DNA from: Providencia huaxiensis
GTDB taxonomy: Bacteria; Pseudomonadota; Gammaproteobacteria; Enterobacterales; Enterobacteriaceae
Assembly: GCF_002843235.3 (NCBI RefSeq)
Contig: NZ_CP031123.2
Location: 744,001 to 808,000 of the forward strand
DNA length: 64,000 bases
Direction of reading: 5' to 3'
Below are positions 11,001 through 19,435 of the stretch, one piece after another. Under the pieces are notes generated by a model. That model was given only the letters and a program-made list of their open reading frames with translations. It did not search any database and had not been told where the DNA came from. The translations under genes were made by a program, and so were the position numbers. The first letter of the stretch is position 1; the number at the start of each line of letters is the position of its first letter.

Positions 11001-12280
11001 ATGGTGATGACACTATTATCAATAAGGGCTCAGAAAGCTATGTCCTGCTGGGAGGAGATGGTGATGATAATATTAAAGCCAGCGGTGGAAATAACCTATT
11101 ATATGGTGGTGCTGGGGACAACTTTATTAGTGGTGGCTCGGGGGATGATTTACTGTTATCCAGTCGAGGAAACGATACGTTAATGGGTGGTGCAGGTGAT
11201 GACCACTACTTAATTGATGGTCATCAGCCTGGTGTTGTTTATATTGAAGACCTGATTGGAAATAACCATATTCACTTGGTCAATTTTAAACGCGAACAAA
11301 TTGAAGGTGGTGATTCAAAATATCAACTTTATGTTTCAGCAGCCGGTAAATTGGTAAAAATAAAGGTATCTCATGATGATGAAGGGAACTTTAACATTCA
11401 TCACTATGAAAGGCTGGACGAAAAATTTAACTCCTCTACCGCTGACGGGATGACTACTCTCACTAATTATTTATCTGAAAAACTCTATAGAGCAAAACAA
11501 TCAGGGGAATTCACGACTTGGAAACCGATTGATGAGCTTGCAAGCACATTAAATGGCGTGGTAGTCAATAAGGGTGAAGCTAGACCTTTAAACCTAACAT
11601 CGAGAGATGATGGTATTGTATTACATCAAGAAAACCCTAGAAATAATTGGCTTATTGATACGTTAGCTGGCAATGATAGCGTTATGGATATGACTCAACA
11701 TGGGCGAATTATCAAAGGTGAGAGTGGTAACGATAAGTTGATAACCCTTGGTGGTGAAAATGTGCTATATGGTGGGCAAGGTAATGATATTTTATTGGCT
11801 CAAGGTATGCATCGAGATGTGCTCATCTCTTTAGATGGAAAAGACCAATTAGGGGCAGCTCAAGGGGACGACCTCTATATTGTCAGTGGTCATGGTAAAG
11901 GAGCTGTGAAGATCACTGATTTTGAGGGGCGTAATCAGGTGGTACTAATTGATTTTGATACTGATGAAGTCAATTATGAACAATTGTCAGATAAGGTTGC
12001 TGAAACAACATATCGCTCAAAGAGCGGCAGGCAGGTGACGCTATCCCATAACAACCATATTGGGTCAATGAATAGTGTCATGCAGGTGCGTCATCTCAAT
12101 AGTTACCAGCAATTATCAAAACAACATATAGAGCAAACCGTCGACCGTTTGGTTCAGTTGCTTGTTGAGGAGCGAATTGATTATGAAAGTAATCTCGACC
12201 TTAGTATAAATAACAGTAATTATAGAAAGAATTGGGGGGCGGTACACATAACTGAGCGCTTCCTTAGCCACCTTAAATAG
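5042..12280 (+). CDS. Giant RTX-type toxin with N-terminal anthrax/CyaA-like nucleotidyl cyclase and TcdA/TcdB-like pore region
   Basis: A single uninterrupted 2412-residue ORF with an AGGGA ribosome binding site and no Sec signal peptide. Residues 40-340 match the edema factor/CyaA/ExoY cyclase family: K81 and K88 in SSKGLAIKGKSADWGP, metal-binding D217 and D219 in ITADYDLF, H305 and N311 in HHGADDAN align with CyaA K58, K65, D188, D190, H298 and N304. A charged, low-complexity linker (about 390-480) follows. Residues about 550-870 are of unknown fold, with a possible C58-peptidase-like H805/D818 but no cysteine. Residues about 1020-1240 contain long hydrophobic segments (1160-1205) like the clostridial TcdA/TcdB pore region. 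RTX nonapeptides (GGxGxD) occur near 1583-1640, 2002-2061 and 2207-2283. Inference: a secreted toxin that raises cyclic nucleotide in target cells. No acyltransferase or type I secretion genes are adjacent. The gene is absent at this place in E. coli, which suggests acquisition. Confidence 0.88.
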   Translation: MDDKDVNAATQGNGKTGRDYSSINLQLKPLAETTPQVKTGIPVSHQHIFTKIASEENIIIGIRPIDAKSTNLIESGEYSSKGLAIKGKSADWGPHSGFIPVQQEFAKKSGRANSDELNRQLQGLIQSGKAISVHLEISTQRINELCQLSAVSPLELINDEGYYRTTSIVDGIEKVFFLKKNADKTSDSWKVYYLENEQFTEFFVIGDTKTGRPITADYDLFSIIFPISDLEHYINVREMPSWEKWKASVNYDELSVKEKKLFNNKAEYDRYEGQDNGFSNKKIKQLKDKMNHQLGRKSGFELVHHGADDANPASVMSENFPITFFLPENLKGKNKLKGTTESIETYFPMNSNGSIIIDNVEQLSNFQQLLINQGYRAPLNKRWSEGDNGKLFEPKRKISDSYLKGLALINRKKSINDNAESKESNKKSNDKFITDIDDEFKDIHLDDNKRKPTLAEEHGTEIKNAVLFDNHLNKNKKINGLEIVENSHHSIINTLEKIALKEISIQNVNKTEHAYLLKYFSDENRNIDVEKLNIAVSDPLVNRKLNATLSQKFEANSLLLKPFLELEISSHYQQQAVDIQTLLSAIRDDMSILNHLSERSQTLLMKLFPAGSGVDKGKILAIVADDHKFILFNNKLMEFSKLSPTNFIGENAPLKQYSFAEAFSIYEDNQEQRLAQFNQQLINGSKVELVDHGVIRSGPQSRVMDQILGGIYAVELYLAGSDSARNFIERKAQIERVTVKKVSTSSEKSLLMKMAQYSQDINTEINKNGISIADQPIRNLFSTVKDTNNVIIFLKGKSVTYTVTHVQRYGGYEISLFDPQGLQLSVKNKTSWQAQQQFKQRIKHYFNENVEFSDGEFRADLQFIDLDSTDFKSALSSLRNQRQSIIEQPEFTLPKNCWVTINGEKIAFAKLQQLGATIDGKTISLSDINSPDLHHKIRFSPDKLAMYFTLMEGGKEDLSFIKVFHEQLKSADIHQLVERQTNFTESGVLRKQFEYLANNIDIQQDAISSSVLFKVRQEGKRLSQLRRLTNRSGQIMGTAGAIQSLISAYAILDKLDNPDISDEEIKELEKQFYLLAASALFNYGDMIVRPMLLNIASSKGATSLVRARIASGTVVIFNLVGMGIDVYQAYDSLSKLDSVTDPKQRQDLIVNASFSIASAVVNGVTIIGILVGSSVIPVAGLVIGGILLVGGWVYNGVRAVENIKGVIDIDWDRELEEGIRGALGLDPTIRTQQEMNTQHYINAFKEQDWNMDLALFENNIAQAGFDHHLSIIEKPTYENELRYYLVDNNDNYFYGKLGNLYVEAGNTTVRFLRKEAPSFTAEEIEFILQNEIVRTTAWFRSLGHLYEDIGLSIHHDFFIKSKEKEVFDLKNTGSIATHERYSLNSTYKNLLLDEFKVRHQILNDELSIPFQGQLINSNPEQISFYSKKTEFGVLGQQIFRENERIFSEHLVNNIQRTALYIENASSKGTSWNTANGNDVVIGKKTQKNAFQVLSGEKYFAGGDKNDLFFIRDSCLASLTSRGGNKPTKYLDGQGGQDTVIIDSLPDGYRVYADLNRNILHYQRQGNHPYTPVAHLQSMENLMVRGSSNDCLQGNDTANILDGGLGNDRLEGKGGDDKLILTQGIAVGGEGNDSYHIRRYEWLDHADNLYLTERYFDGKEKAVKTRKQLNPIYTQSRHNFQAKVVIKEANCQQSRVSLEYFFNEIKQVQLDGNNLVLTVKQPKNSIDGHFFQNVESEVIIVLENVQDARSKAPHHVYRLQTLDGWMMTTVIDEKHPNQYFNLSYIQEGDQLASKDEKSVKIDESTGTITIDQSRHYKAPKWGRFIPIGHAEHLTYRGNSQNNVLLLIKLGSYIEVSHGIDTYQIVQNKDEYGEVEFDFSKVNNSYTDKDSLCLLLPTVNGYSLNMDDGQLYSLDKFGQKKLTIKFTNVGNNLSDIVLIQDKHSNLFKANLQENSLSPVNPVKESSAGDDQIILPMGYQSEKHIIDAQNGDDTIINKGSESYVLLGGDGDDNIKASGGNNLLYGGAGDNFISGGSGDDLLLSSRGNDTLMGGAGDDHYLIDGHQPGVVYIEDLIGNNHIHLVNFKREQIEGGDSKYQLYVSAAGKLVKIKVSHDDEGNFNIHHYERLDEKFNSSTADGMTTLTNYLSEKLYRAKQSGEFTTWKPIDELASTLNGVVVNKGEARPLNLTSRDDGIVLHQENPRNNWLIDTLAGNDSVMDMTQHGRIIKGESGNDKLITLGGENVLYGGQGNDILLAQGMHRDVLISLDGKDQLGAAQGDDLYIVSGHGKGAVKITDFEGRNQVVLIDFDTDEVNYEQLSDKVAETTYRSKSGRQVTLSHNNHIGSMNSVMQVRHLNSYQQLSKQHIEQTVDRLVQLLVEERIDYESNLDLSINNSNYRKNWGAVHITERFLSHLK

Positions 12281-12295
12281 TTGTTGATAAAAATA

Positions 12296-12321
12296 GCCAG
12301 TCAGTAATGCTACTGACTGGC
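12296..12321 (-). terminator. Terminator between the toxin gene and aspC
   Basis: A perfect 11-bp stem (GCCAGTCAGTA/TACTGACTGGC, loop ATGC). Read on the minus strand it is followed by TATTTTTAT, so it mainly serves aspC; on the plus strand it can also stop toxin transcripts. Confidence 0.8.
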
Positions 12322-12382
12322 ATGATATTAAAGATGCTGTTTTATTCTTTTCAAAAGGTTAAGTATCAACAAATTTTAATGA

Positions 12383-13573
12383 TTACAGCACTTTAACGAT
12401 AGCATCACACAGAGGAACCATGTTCTCTAAGGTTAAGCCTGCCACGTTAATACGGCCAGAGCTAACAGCATAGATACCAAATTCGCTACGTAGACGCTCT
12501 ACCTGCTCTTTTGTTAAGCCACTGAAGGAGAACATCCCATTTTGGTTGATAATGAAGCTGAAGTCCTGTTTAGCGCCTTTTTCTTCCAATGTTTTCACTA
12601 ACAGTTGGCGCATGCGTTTAATACGCTCACGCATTGCGGTTAATTCTTGGATCCATTCCGCTTTTAACACTTCATCAGAAAGGATAGTTGTCACCACTGC
12701 CGCACCGTGTGCTGGTGGGTTTGAGTAGTTGGCGCGAATAACCGCTTTAGCTTGGCTAAATGCACGCTCTGCGTTATCACTGTCTTTGGCAATGATGGTA
12801 CAAGCACCAACACGTTCATTGTATAAACCGAAGTTTTTAGAGAACGAGCTTGCAACAATCATTTCAGGGTTATTTTTGGTGAAAATGCGCAGGCCTTCGG
12901 CATCTTCATCTAAGCCTTTTGCGAAACCTTGGTAGGCAAAGTCAAAAACTGCTAATAAACCTTTTTCTGCACATAATGCAGCTAGTTTTGTCCATTGCTC
13001 AGCCGTTGGGTCAATACCCGTTGGGTTATGGCAGCAGCCGTGTAGAACAATCACATCACCAGCCACAGCAGATGACAGGCTGTTAAGCATACCGTCGAAA
13101 TCCATACCATGTTTGGCAGCGTCATAGTAGTTGTAAGTTAAAACTTCTAAACCAGCTGCTTCAAAGATATTTTTGTGGTTAGGCCAAGTTGGGTTGCTGA
13201 TCCAAACACGCTTTGCGTTGGTTTGTTTAGCAATAAAATCTGCAGCGATACGCAGTGCACCAGTACCACCCGGTGCTTGCGCTGTACGTGCACGTTTTGA
13301 GGTGACAATTTCATGTTGTGCACCGAATAACAGTTCTTGTGTTACACGGCCAAATTCTGGCATTCCGCTAATCGCAAGATAGTTTTTGGTGTTTTCGTTA
13401 TCCAGCAGGAATTTTTCTGCTTTTTTAACGGTATCAAGCACAGGGGTTTTCCCTGATTCGTCTTTATAGACGCCAATACCTAAGTTGATTTTATTATCGC
13501 GGGGATCAGCACGGAAACTATCAGCAAGACCTAAGATTGGGTCAGCAGGGGCAGAAGTAATTTTTTCAAACAT
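12383..13573 (-). CDS. aspC: Aspartate aminotransferase AspC
   Basis: A 396-residue PLP-dependent class I aminotransferase that interconverts aspartate/oxaloacetate and glutamate/2-oxoglutarate in the cytoplasm. The start at 13573 gives the standard N-terminus [20 protein letters not shown]; the longer frame upstream has no family support. Visible motifs are the PLP-phosphate region APGGTGALR, the NPTWPNH substrate region, HGCCHNPTG, and the Schiff-base lysine in [16 protein letters not shown]. The length is the same as E. coli AspC. It is transcribed toward the toxin gene and lies 102 bases from its end, in the same orientation and order relative to the porin and asnS as in E. coli. Confidence 0.97.
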   Translation of the reverse strand: MFEKITSAPADPILGLADSFRADPRDNKINLGIGVYKDESGKTPVLDTVKKAEKFLLDNENTKNYLAISGMPEFGRVTQELLFGAQHEIVTSKRARTAQAPGGTGALRIAADFIAKQTNAKRVWISNPTWPNHKNIFEAAGLEVLTYNYYDAAKHGMDFDGMLNSLSSAVAGDVIVLHGCCHNPTGIDPTAEQWTKLAALCAEKGLLAVFDFAYQGFAKGLDEDAEGLRIFTKNNPEMIVASSFSKNFGLYNERVGACTIIAKDSDNAERAFSQAKAVIRANYSNPPAHGAAVVTTILSDEVLKAEWIQELTAMRERIKRMRQLLVKTLEEKGAKQDFSFIINQNGMFSFSGLTKEQVERLRSEFGIYAVSSGRINVAGLTLENMVPLCDAIVKVL

Positions 13574-13906
13574 GTTGTCGATTCCAAAGCTCTGTAGTGG
13601 TACCCAAGACAATTTACAGTGTATGAAGGCGTAAGTGAGAATGCTTTTGGCTATCCTTGCTTGTAAACAGCCCATACAACTGAAATTGATGGATATAGCT
13701 GAAAACGGGTTTAGTCGAACGAGTCGAGTTCTCAGGTTAACGTGATAAAGGCTTTTTGCCAACCGTTTTACCAAAAATTGGCGAGATCTTGTGAGCTAGG
13801 TAGGAATTGCATGTAATCTAACCATAAATATCTATAAGGGTGGTGAATCAGTCTGTCTTACCGATAATTTAGGTGTTTTTTAGGGGGAAGTTTGAGAGAG
13901 GGGGAA

Positions 13907-13935
13907 AATAAAAAAGCAGCGCCGAAGCGCTGCTT
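13907..13935 (-). terminator. Terminator of the ompF-type porin gene
   Basis: Stem AAGCAGCGC/GCGCTGCTT with a short loop; on the minus strand it is followed by a run of six or more T. It lies about 45 bases after the porin stop codon. Confidence 0.9.
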
Positions 13936-13979
13936 ACAAAAACATGTTACCGTTTTCTAACTTATCAGTTAACTGATAA

Positions 13980-15089
13980 TTAGAATTGGTAGATTAAACC
14001 TAAACCAACTACGTTATCAGTGCTGATACCGTATGCTTTGGTGAAATCATTTTTATCTAACAGGTTGATTTTATAATCAACAACTGCAGACATGTTTTTG
14101 TTGAAGTAGTAGTAAGAACCTACAGAGATATATTTAACCAGATCTTTGTTACCGTAAGTGCCCAAGTCTTTACCTTTAGATTGGTTATAACCTAAAGATG
14201 GTTTCAGACCGAAGTCGAACAGGTATTGTGCAACTAACTCAACGTTTTCAGTTTTGTTAGCAATACCTGAACCAAATTTACCGCCAGCACCGTAACGAGT
14301 CATGTTTTGAGTTTGACCGTACATTGCTGCTAAGTAAACATTGTTAGCGTCGAATTTACCACCAACGTTCCAAGCTTCAGCTTTTTTACCACCAGCGTTA
14401 GGGTAGTTTTTCTGTGCAGGTGTACGTGAAGAGTTAGAATAACCACCACCCAGAGTTACGCCCCAGCCTAAGTCATAAGCGGTAGAGAAACCGAAGCCAT
14501 CACCGTTGTCTTTACGAACGTTTGAGCTAGACAGGTTGTCGTCACCGTTTTTACCTTGATATTGCAGAGCAAAGCTCAGGCCATCAACATAACCGAACGC
14601 GTTGTTGTTACGGTAAGTTAACAGGTTACGGTTACGGCTAGTCATGAAGTTGTCTGCTTGATCCATAGTGTCCGCACCCCATAATGGGAATACGTCGGTC
14701 CATGCGTTCGTGTCATAAACCACACCGTAGTTACGGCCGTAGTCGATTGAACCGAAATCAGCAAAACGTAAACCCGCATATGCTAAACGGTTTTTGTTTT
14801 CGCCTTCGTTCTCAGCTTTGTTAGTTTTAGTTTCCCACTCGAAACGACCAAAACCAGTCAGTTGGTCAGTGATTTGAGTATCACCTTTAACACCTAAACG
14901 AACGCGTGAATCATCACCGTCTTGGCTTGGAGCATCTTTGCTGCTACCGTCAGCGAGGTAGTGACGAACGTCAACTTTACCGTAAACGTCTAATTTGTTG
15001 CCGTCTTTGTTGTATACTTCAGCTGCGTTTGCTGCACCAGCAGCTAACAGAGCTGGGATAACCATTGCAAGAATATTGCGTTTCATCAT
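13980..15089 (-). CDS. ompF: OmpF/OmpC-type general porin
   Basis: A 369-residue outer-membrane trimeric porin for passive diffusion of small hydrophilic solutes. The ATG at 15089 has a GAGGG ribosome binding site and gives a classical signal peptide, [22 protein letters not shown], cut before AEVYNKDGN. The mature protein begins [16 protein letters not shown], has the loop-3 region around [20 protein letters not shown], many alternating beta-strands, and ends in the C-terminal aromatic residue YQF recognised by the BAM machinery. Its place between aspC and asnS is that of ompF in E. coli, and the promoter resembles the OmpR-controlled ompF promoter, so ompF is the best name, although sequence alone cannot separate OmpF and OmpC behaviour. 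Confidence 0.93.
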   Translation of the reverse strand: MMKRNILAMVIPALLAAGAANAAEVYNKDGNKLDVYGKVDVRHYLADGSSKDAPSQDGDDSRVRLGVKGDTQITDQLTGFGRFEWETKTNKAENEGENKNRLAYAGLRFADFGSIDYGRNYGVVYDTNAWTDVFPLWGADTMDQADNFMTSRNRNLLTYRNNNAFGYVDGLSFALQYQGKNGDDNLSSSNVRKDNGDGFGFSTAYDLGWGVTLGGGYSNSSRTPAQKNYPNAGGKKAEAWNVGGKFDANNVYLAAMYGQTQNMTRYGAGGKFGSGIANKTENVELVAQYLFDFGLKPSLGYNQSKGKDLGTYGNKDLVKYISVGSYYYFNKNMSAVVDYKINLLDKNDFTKAYGISTDNVVGLGLIYQF

Positions 15090-15229
15090 TATTATTACCC
15101 TCATTGGTGTTATTCGGACACCTGCCACTGCCAAAAATAATTCGCAAAAAATAATTGGAACTATTTGTGAGAGATTAGTGTCGTCTATGTCGGCGACCAG
15201 TGTTCCATTGCTAAATAAAATTATCTACC

Positions 15230-15296
15230 CTCAAAGTGCTACAAAATCAAAGTTTCTGAAACAAATGGTAACAATGTGTTTCAAAATGTAAAAAAT
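15230..15296 (-). promoter_or_regulatory. Probable OmpR-controlled promoter of the porin gene
   Basis: Read on the minus strand the segment contains TTTTTACATTTTGAAACA, then TTGTTACC, TTGTTTCAGAAAC and TTTTGTAGCACTTTGAGGGTAG. This closely recalls the E. coli ompF promoter, with OmpR boxes (TTTACATTTTGAAAC type) upstream of a TTTGTAGCAC element. It lies about 140 bases before the porin start, so the mRNA would have a long leader. Assignment is by recalled similarity. Confidence 0.6.
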
Positions 15297-15594
15297 AGAG
15301 CAATAAACGACCGCTCATCGTACCAGTTTAAAAAATATTACAAAAATTAGGGAACTTTTTCAAAAGACAAATTGAGTTTTTTTTGAGCAGTTTAGCGAAT
15401 GTAAAGCGGTTATCTACCACTCGCAAAAAGAGAATTGTGACATAAAAAAGCAGATTATTCTTAGTGGTAGCAGATTGGTGCCATTTTGGGGTGAATTATA
15501 AGGTGATAACGTAAAAATTGTGATCAGGTTATCATGCGGCTGCAATTTTATGTAATGGACTGAAATAGTCTGCAGTTAAAAATATATTAGAGTG
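15297..15594. other. AT-rich porin upstream region
   Basis: About 300 bases upstream of the porin promoter with A/T runs (for example near 15371) but no ORF, RNA gene or clear repeat that I can support. In E. coli the equivalent region holds distant OmpR and IHF sites; I could not point to specific ones here. Confidence 0.3.
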
Positions 15595-15625
15595 AAAAAA
15601 TAACGGGCCAATACAAGATTGGCCC
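15595..15625 (-). terminator. Terminator of asnS
   Basis: GGGCCAAT and ATTGGCCC form a stem with loop ACAAG. On the minus strand it is followed by GTTATTTTTTCAC. The palindromic repeat at 15632-15751 lies between it and the asnS stop codon. Confidence 0.85.
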
Positions 15626-15631
15626 GATACT

Positions 15632-15751
15632 CGTCATACTTCAAGCCGCATGGGTGTTGACTGTGTTCAGCTTGCCGAATCACATACTTGTGTATGCTCA
15701 TCGGCTATCTTCGCTGGTCGCCTACATGCCACTCGAATTATTTAGAGTGTA
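15632..15751. repeat. Intergenic palindromic repeat, copy 1
   Basis: About 120 bases beginning CGTCATACTTCAAGC and ending ACTCGAATTATTTAGAGTGTA. The outer ends are partly complementary, and the centre contains CACATACTTGTGTATGCTC, so the transcript would fold into a long imperfect hairpin. A second copy lies at 17211-17331 on the other side of asnS. Similar enteric repeats are familiar from Yersinia, Serratia and Photorhabdus genomes, but I cannot assign a formal family name. Confidence 0.8.
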
Positions 15752-15761
15752 AGGAATGCAC

Positions 15762-17162
15762 TTAGAATGCCGCATTACGTGGGGTACGCGGGAATGGAAT
15801 GACTTCACGTACGTTACCCACTCCAGTGACATAAGCCACTAAACGCTCAAAACCAAGGCCGAAACCTGAGTGAGGAACGGTGCCATAACGACGCAGATCA
15901 CGGTACCACCAGTAATCTTCTTTATTCATACCCATTTCTTCAAGGCGTGCATCTAGCATATCAAGACGTTCTTCACGCTGTGAGCCACCGATGATTTCAC
16001 CAATACCCGGTGCTAATACGTCCATCGCGGCAACCGTTTTACCATCTTCATTGAGACGCATATAGAAAGCTTTGATGTCTTTCGGGTAGTTTTTCACAAC
16101 AACAGGTGCTTTAAAGTGTTGTTCTGCTAAGTAGCGCTCATGTTCAGACGACATATCGACGCCCCAATAAACTGGGTTTTCGAATTTTTGACCACAAGTT
16201 TCAAGGATTTTAATGGCGTCTGTGTAATCAACTTGTGCAAAGTCTGAATTCACAAAGCTTTCTAAGCGGTTGATAACGTCTTTATCAACACGCTGAGTAA
16301 AGAACTCTAAGTCGTCGCGGCGTTCTTCAAGAGCAGCTTTGAATGCGAATTTCAGCATTTTTTCTGCCAGACCTGCGACATCATCTAAGTTTGCAAACGC
16401 AACTTCAGGTTCAACCATCCAGAACTCAGCCAAGTGGCGGCTGGTATTTGAGTTTTCAGCACGGAAAGTTGGGCCGAAAGTATAGACTTTGCTAATTGCG
16501 GTTGCGTAAGCTTCACCATTCAGTTGGCCTGAAACGGTTAAGAAAGCTTCGCGGCCAAAGAAATCTTCGCTGAAATCTACTTCGCCTTTGTCATTACGTG
16601 GCAAGTTGTTGTAGTCCAGTGTGGAGACACGGAACATTTCACCTGCGCCTTCGGTATCGGAAGCGGTAATGATTGGCGTAGAAACCCAGAAGTAGCCTTG
16701 TTCATCAAAGAAACGGTGGATTGCTTGCGCTAAAGTGTGGCGCACACGTGCAACAGCACCAATTAAGTTAGTGCGCGGGCGCAAGTGCGCTGCTTCACGT
16801 AAAAACTCTACACTGTGGCGTTTTGCTGCCATTGGGTAGGTGTCAGGGTCTTCAACCCAACCAACGACTTTTACAGCAGTGGCTTCAAGTTCAAATGATT
16901 GGCCTTGGCCTGGGGATTCTTTTACGGTACCCGTAACTTCAACGGAACAGCCAGTTGTGAGGTGCAGGACTTCGTCATTATAATTAGGTAAATTATTATT
17001 AATGATAGCCTGTAACGGATTAAAGCAAGAACCGTCATAAACGGCGAGGAAAGAAAAACCAGCATTTGAATCTCTCCTTGTACGTACCCAGCCTTGAACG
17101 GTGACTTCTGTGCCTACCGCCACTCGGCCTTGCAGTACGTCGACTACAGGCGCTACTATCAT
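15762..17162 (-). CDS. asnS: Asparaginyl-tRNA synthetase
   Basis: A 466-residue class IIb aminoacyl-tRNA synthetase that charges tRNA-Asn in the cytoplasm. The N-terminal OB-fold anticodon-binding domain ([19 protein letters not shown], about residues 15-100) is followed by the catalytic core with motif 2 ([16 protein letters not shown]) and motif 3 ([10 protein letters not shown]), and ends [11 protein letters not shown]. The ATG at 17162 is preferred over the GTG nine bases earlier because it restores the E. coli length and places AGAGAG eight bases upstream. The gene is flanked on both sides by copies of the same palindromic repeat. Confidence 0.97.
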   Translation of the reverse strand: MIVAPVVDVLQGRVAVGTEVTVQGWVRTRRDSNAGFSFLAVYDGSCFNPLQAIINNNLPNYNDEVLHLTTGCSVEVTGTVKESPGQGQSFELEATAVKVVGWVEDPDTYPMAAKRHSVEFLREAAHLRPRTNLIGAVARVRHTLAQAIHRFFDEQGYFWVSTPIITASDTEGAGEMFRVSTLDYNNLPRNDKGEVDFSEDFFGREAFLTVSGQLNGEAYATAISKVYTFGPTFRAENSNTSRHLAEFWMVEPEVAFANLDDVAGLAEKMLKFAFKAALEERRDDLEFFTQRVDKDVINRLESFVNSDFAQVDYTDAIKILETCGQKFENPVYWGVDMSSEHERYLAEQHFKAPVVVKNYPKDIKAFYMRLNEDGKTVAAMDVLAPGIGEIIGGSQREERLDMLDARLEEMGMNKEDYWWYRDLRRYGTVPHSGFGLGFERLVAYVTGVGNVREVIPFPRTPRNAAF

Positions 17163-17210
17163 ATAATTCACTCTCTTCTATATAATGGTTAATCTTATGC
17201 ATCTGCAACC

Positions 17211-17331
17211 CGTCATACTTCGAGCTGTAGGTGTGTTGGCTTCACAAACTGACCCTAGTCACATACTTATGTATGCTCCTAGGGCTCAGTTTGCTAGCCG
17301 CCTTCCTACAACTCGAATTATTTAGGGTGTA
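17211..17331. repeat. Intergenic palindromic repeat, copy 2
   Basis: About 120 bases beginning CGTCATACTTCGAGCTGTAGG and ending CTACAACTCGAATTATTTAGGGTGTA. The ends form an inverted repeat (GAGCTGTAGG against CCTACAACTC), and the central part CTAGTCACATACTTATGTATGCTCCTAG is itself nearly palindromic. It lies just upstream of asnS and so probably within or next to the asnS promoter region. Same family and orientation as 15632-15751. Confidence 0.8.
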
Positions 17332-17594
17332 TTCCAACTTTCGTAATAGGAATATTCAACACCGAGTTCAAGGGCATAACAATCTGGTTATTATGCAATT
17401 GGCGGATGAAGCAGATTAATAAGGCTTCTTCAATACTAATCCCATTTTTCAGGGGCCAAAGCTCTATGTTACTTGCCATTTATTAGGAAACAAGTAAAAA
17501 ATCGCGATAAAACATTTCTGTTGAAGCGAAGCGTGGTTATTGAGCTTAAAAGCTATAGTAATAGTAAGTGAATAAAAGAAAAAGAGGGTTTTGA
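17332..17594. other. Intergenic region between pncB and asnS
   Basis: About 260 bases between copy 2 of the repeat and the pncB terminator. No supported ORF; it presumably carries the asnS promoter, which reads toward lower coordinates. Confidence 0.3.
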
Positions 17595-17633
17595 AGCTCT
17601 GGGCAAGAAAAGTGCAAATTCTTACCCAGAGCT
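17595..17633 (-). terminator. Probable terminator of pncB
   Basis: AGCTCTGGG and CCCAGAGCT form a 9-bp stem which can extend by pairing of the internal AAGAA/TTCTT. On the minus strand a T-rich segment (CCCTCTTTTTC) follows after a short gap. Confidence 0.6.
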
Positions 17634-17650
17634 GGGGAAAAGCGACTTAA

Positions 17651-18865
17651 TTAACTGGCTTTTTCCATTTTAGGCAGGTCAAACGCTTTTCTGAGTTGAT
17701 TGACGAACTCATCATCTTCACAAATAGTTTTTCCTGGGCTATCAGATAGCTTAGCGACAGGCTTACCATTGCACTCCACTAGCTTAATCACAATATTCAA
17801 CGGGGTTACATTTGGTATATTGCAGGTTAGACGCGTGCCGATACCAAAAACAAGGTTAACTCGTTGATGAAAATAACGATATAATTCAAGTGCTTTCTGC
17901 AAGTCTAAACTGTCTGAGAACACCAGCGTTTTGCTCATAGGGTCAATACCCAATTTTTGATAGTGAGCAATGGCTTTTTCTCCCCATTCGATCGGGTCCC
18001 CCGAATCATGACGCAATCCTTGGTAGCGGTTCGCAAAGTTAGCATCAAAATCACGCAAAAAGGCATCCATGGTGATACAGTCAGTTAATGCGACACCCAA
18101 GTGATTAGGATATTCATCTAGCCAACTCTGTAATGCCTCGCGTTGGCTATTTGCTAACTCCGGGCTGATTTGCTGGTGGGCTTGGAACCACTCATGGGCT
18201 TGTGTGCCAACAGGGGCTAAGTCTAACTCGTGAGCAAGTTTGTAGTTGCTTGTTCCTACAAGATGAGGAAATTCTTGTTTAAGCATCGAAACGATGGCGG
18301 ATTGCACATCGTAGGAAAAACGGCGGCGTGTCCCGAAGTCCATCAGCTTAAACTTAGACAAATCGAGTTGGTGCTCATCGGCTTGTCGGTAGAATACATT
18401 CAATAGCTTTCTAAGTTGTTGAACGGCATCATCAGCAGTGATATCTGGGTGCCGGTCTTTTTGCACAATTTCACTGACTAAAGCAAGGAGAGGGACTTCC
18501 CACATGATGACTTCACGCCAAGGCCCGCTTATGCGGATCGCTAATTGGCCTTGGTCTGTGACACTGACAGCAACTTGTTCTGGGTTAAAGCGAAATGACT
18601 TTAACCACATAAGATAGTCTTCTTGGAAGAAAGGTAAACAGCGGAGAAAATTCAGTTCATCATCAGAAAGTGATAACTTAGCCATCAACTGAATTTGTTG
18701 CCTGATTTCATTGGCGTAAGCACCTAAGATCTCACTGCTACGACAGCGGAATTCAGCGACAACCGGTACCTGATAGTAACGGTGGAAAACGGCCTGCTGC
18801 ATATGAAGCTTGTAAGCATCGGTATCAAGCAGTGATGTAATAATTGGTGTAGCGTCTAAATTCAT
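17651..18865 (-). CDS. pncB: Nicotinate phosphoribosyltransferase
   Basis: A 404-residue enzyme that converts nicotinate and PRPP, with ATP use, to nicotinate mononucleotide in NAD salvage. The N-terminus [21 protein letters not shown] is the family hallmark, and the phosphate-binding and catalytic segments [34 protein letters not shown] and VFSDSLD are all intact. The E. coli protein is 400 residues. It is divergent from pepN over about 570 bases, as in E. coli. It is close in position to asnS, which is transcribed in the same direction, but the terminator and repeat separate the two. Confidence 0.96.
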   Translation of the reverse strand: MNLDATPIITSLLDTDAYKLHMQQAVFHRYYQVPVVAEFRCRSSEILGAYANEIRQQIQLMAKLSLSDDELNFLRCLPFFQEDYLMWLKSFRFNPEQVAVSVTDQGQLAIRISGPWREVIMWEVPLLALVSEIVQKDRHPDITADDAVQQLRKLLNVFYRQADEHQLDLSKFKLMDFGTRRRFSYDVQSAIVSMLKQEFPHLVGTSNYKLAHELDLAPVGTQAHEWFQAHQQISPELANSQREALQSWLDEYPNHLGVALTDCITMDAFLRDFDANFANRYQGLRHDSGDPIEWGEKAIAHYQKLGIDPMSKTLVFSDSLDLQKALELYRYFHQRVNLVFGIGTRLTCNIPNVTPLNIVIKLVECNGKPVAKLSDSPGKTICEDDEFVNQLRKAFDLPKMEKAS

Positions 18866-19435
18866 GGCACGCAGACATCCTCGCGGAGCTTATCTTTACC
18901 ACTAATGCTGTTAATTTTTACTCTTGTTTCCCTTGAAACCTGTTTGATTTTCAAAAGTCACAATGAGATAAAAGCGGCAATAGTTGTTAGCTAAATCGTT
19001 AAAGTTGCAAAAGTATACCCACTTTAGCAAAAGATAGAAGTGTTATTCCACCTCTTGCTTTCAAGGAGCACGGCAATCTAAATTCGCGCATTGCTTTTCT
19101 GTATAACTATTTTCTGTATTACTATGAAATCAAATAAATACGCTTTATTTGTATTGTGTCTCATAAATTGTGTCCCATAGAAACAGACAAAAGCATTAAT
19201 CACCAAAAGATACTAACACGCCATAGAATATTTAATAGTGCTATAGCACCAACAAGCAAACGAGTTTTTAACAAAATTAAGTACGGTGAGCCATATAAAA
19301 TTAACATAACCATAAAAATAGATAACATTTTTTGATGAAAATGTTTCTCAAATCCATTCACATTATTGTGGCTTATAGTATTGTATAAGTAATAAAGCAG
19401 TACGATATTGAATATAACGAATTAAAAGGTTACTT
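18866..19435. other. Divergent promoter region between pncB and pepN
   Basis: This 570-base, AT-rich spacer carries no ORF that I can support on either strand. It must contain the pncB promoter (minus) and the pepN promoter (plus). A plausible pepN -10 region lies near TATAGTATTGTATAAG (19375-19390), but boxes are not assigned with confidence. I see no hairpin or repeat. Confidence 0.35.

Noticed and set aside
10932..11183. Second plus-strand frame within the RTX repeat region
   Set aside because: A shifted reading of the regular GGxGxD codons gives an open but meaningless frame; the main frame is open throughout.
9460..11900. Glycine-aspartate repeat blocks considered as a CRISPR or tandem DNA repeat
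   Set aside because: The repeats are degenerate at DNA level and in frame as RTX nonapeptides of one protein. No CRISPR-like array or cas gene exists in the window.
13574..13774. N-terminal extension of aspC to 463 residues
   Set aside because: The extra 67 residues have no family match, while the ATG at 13573 gives the standard 396-residue enzyme.
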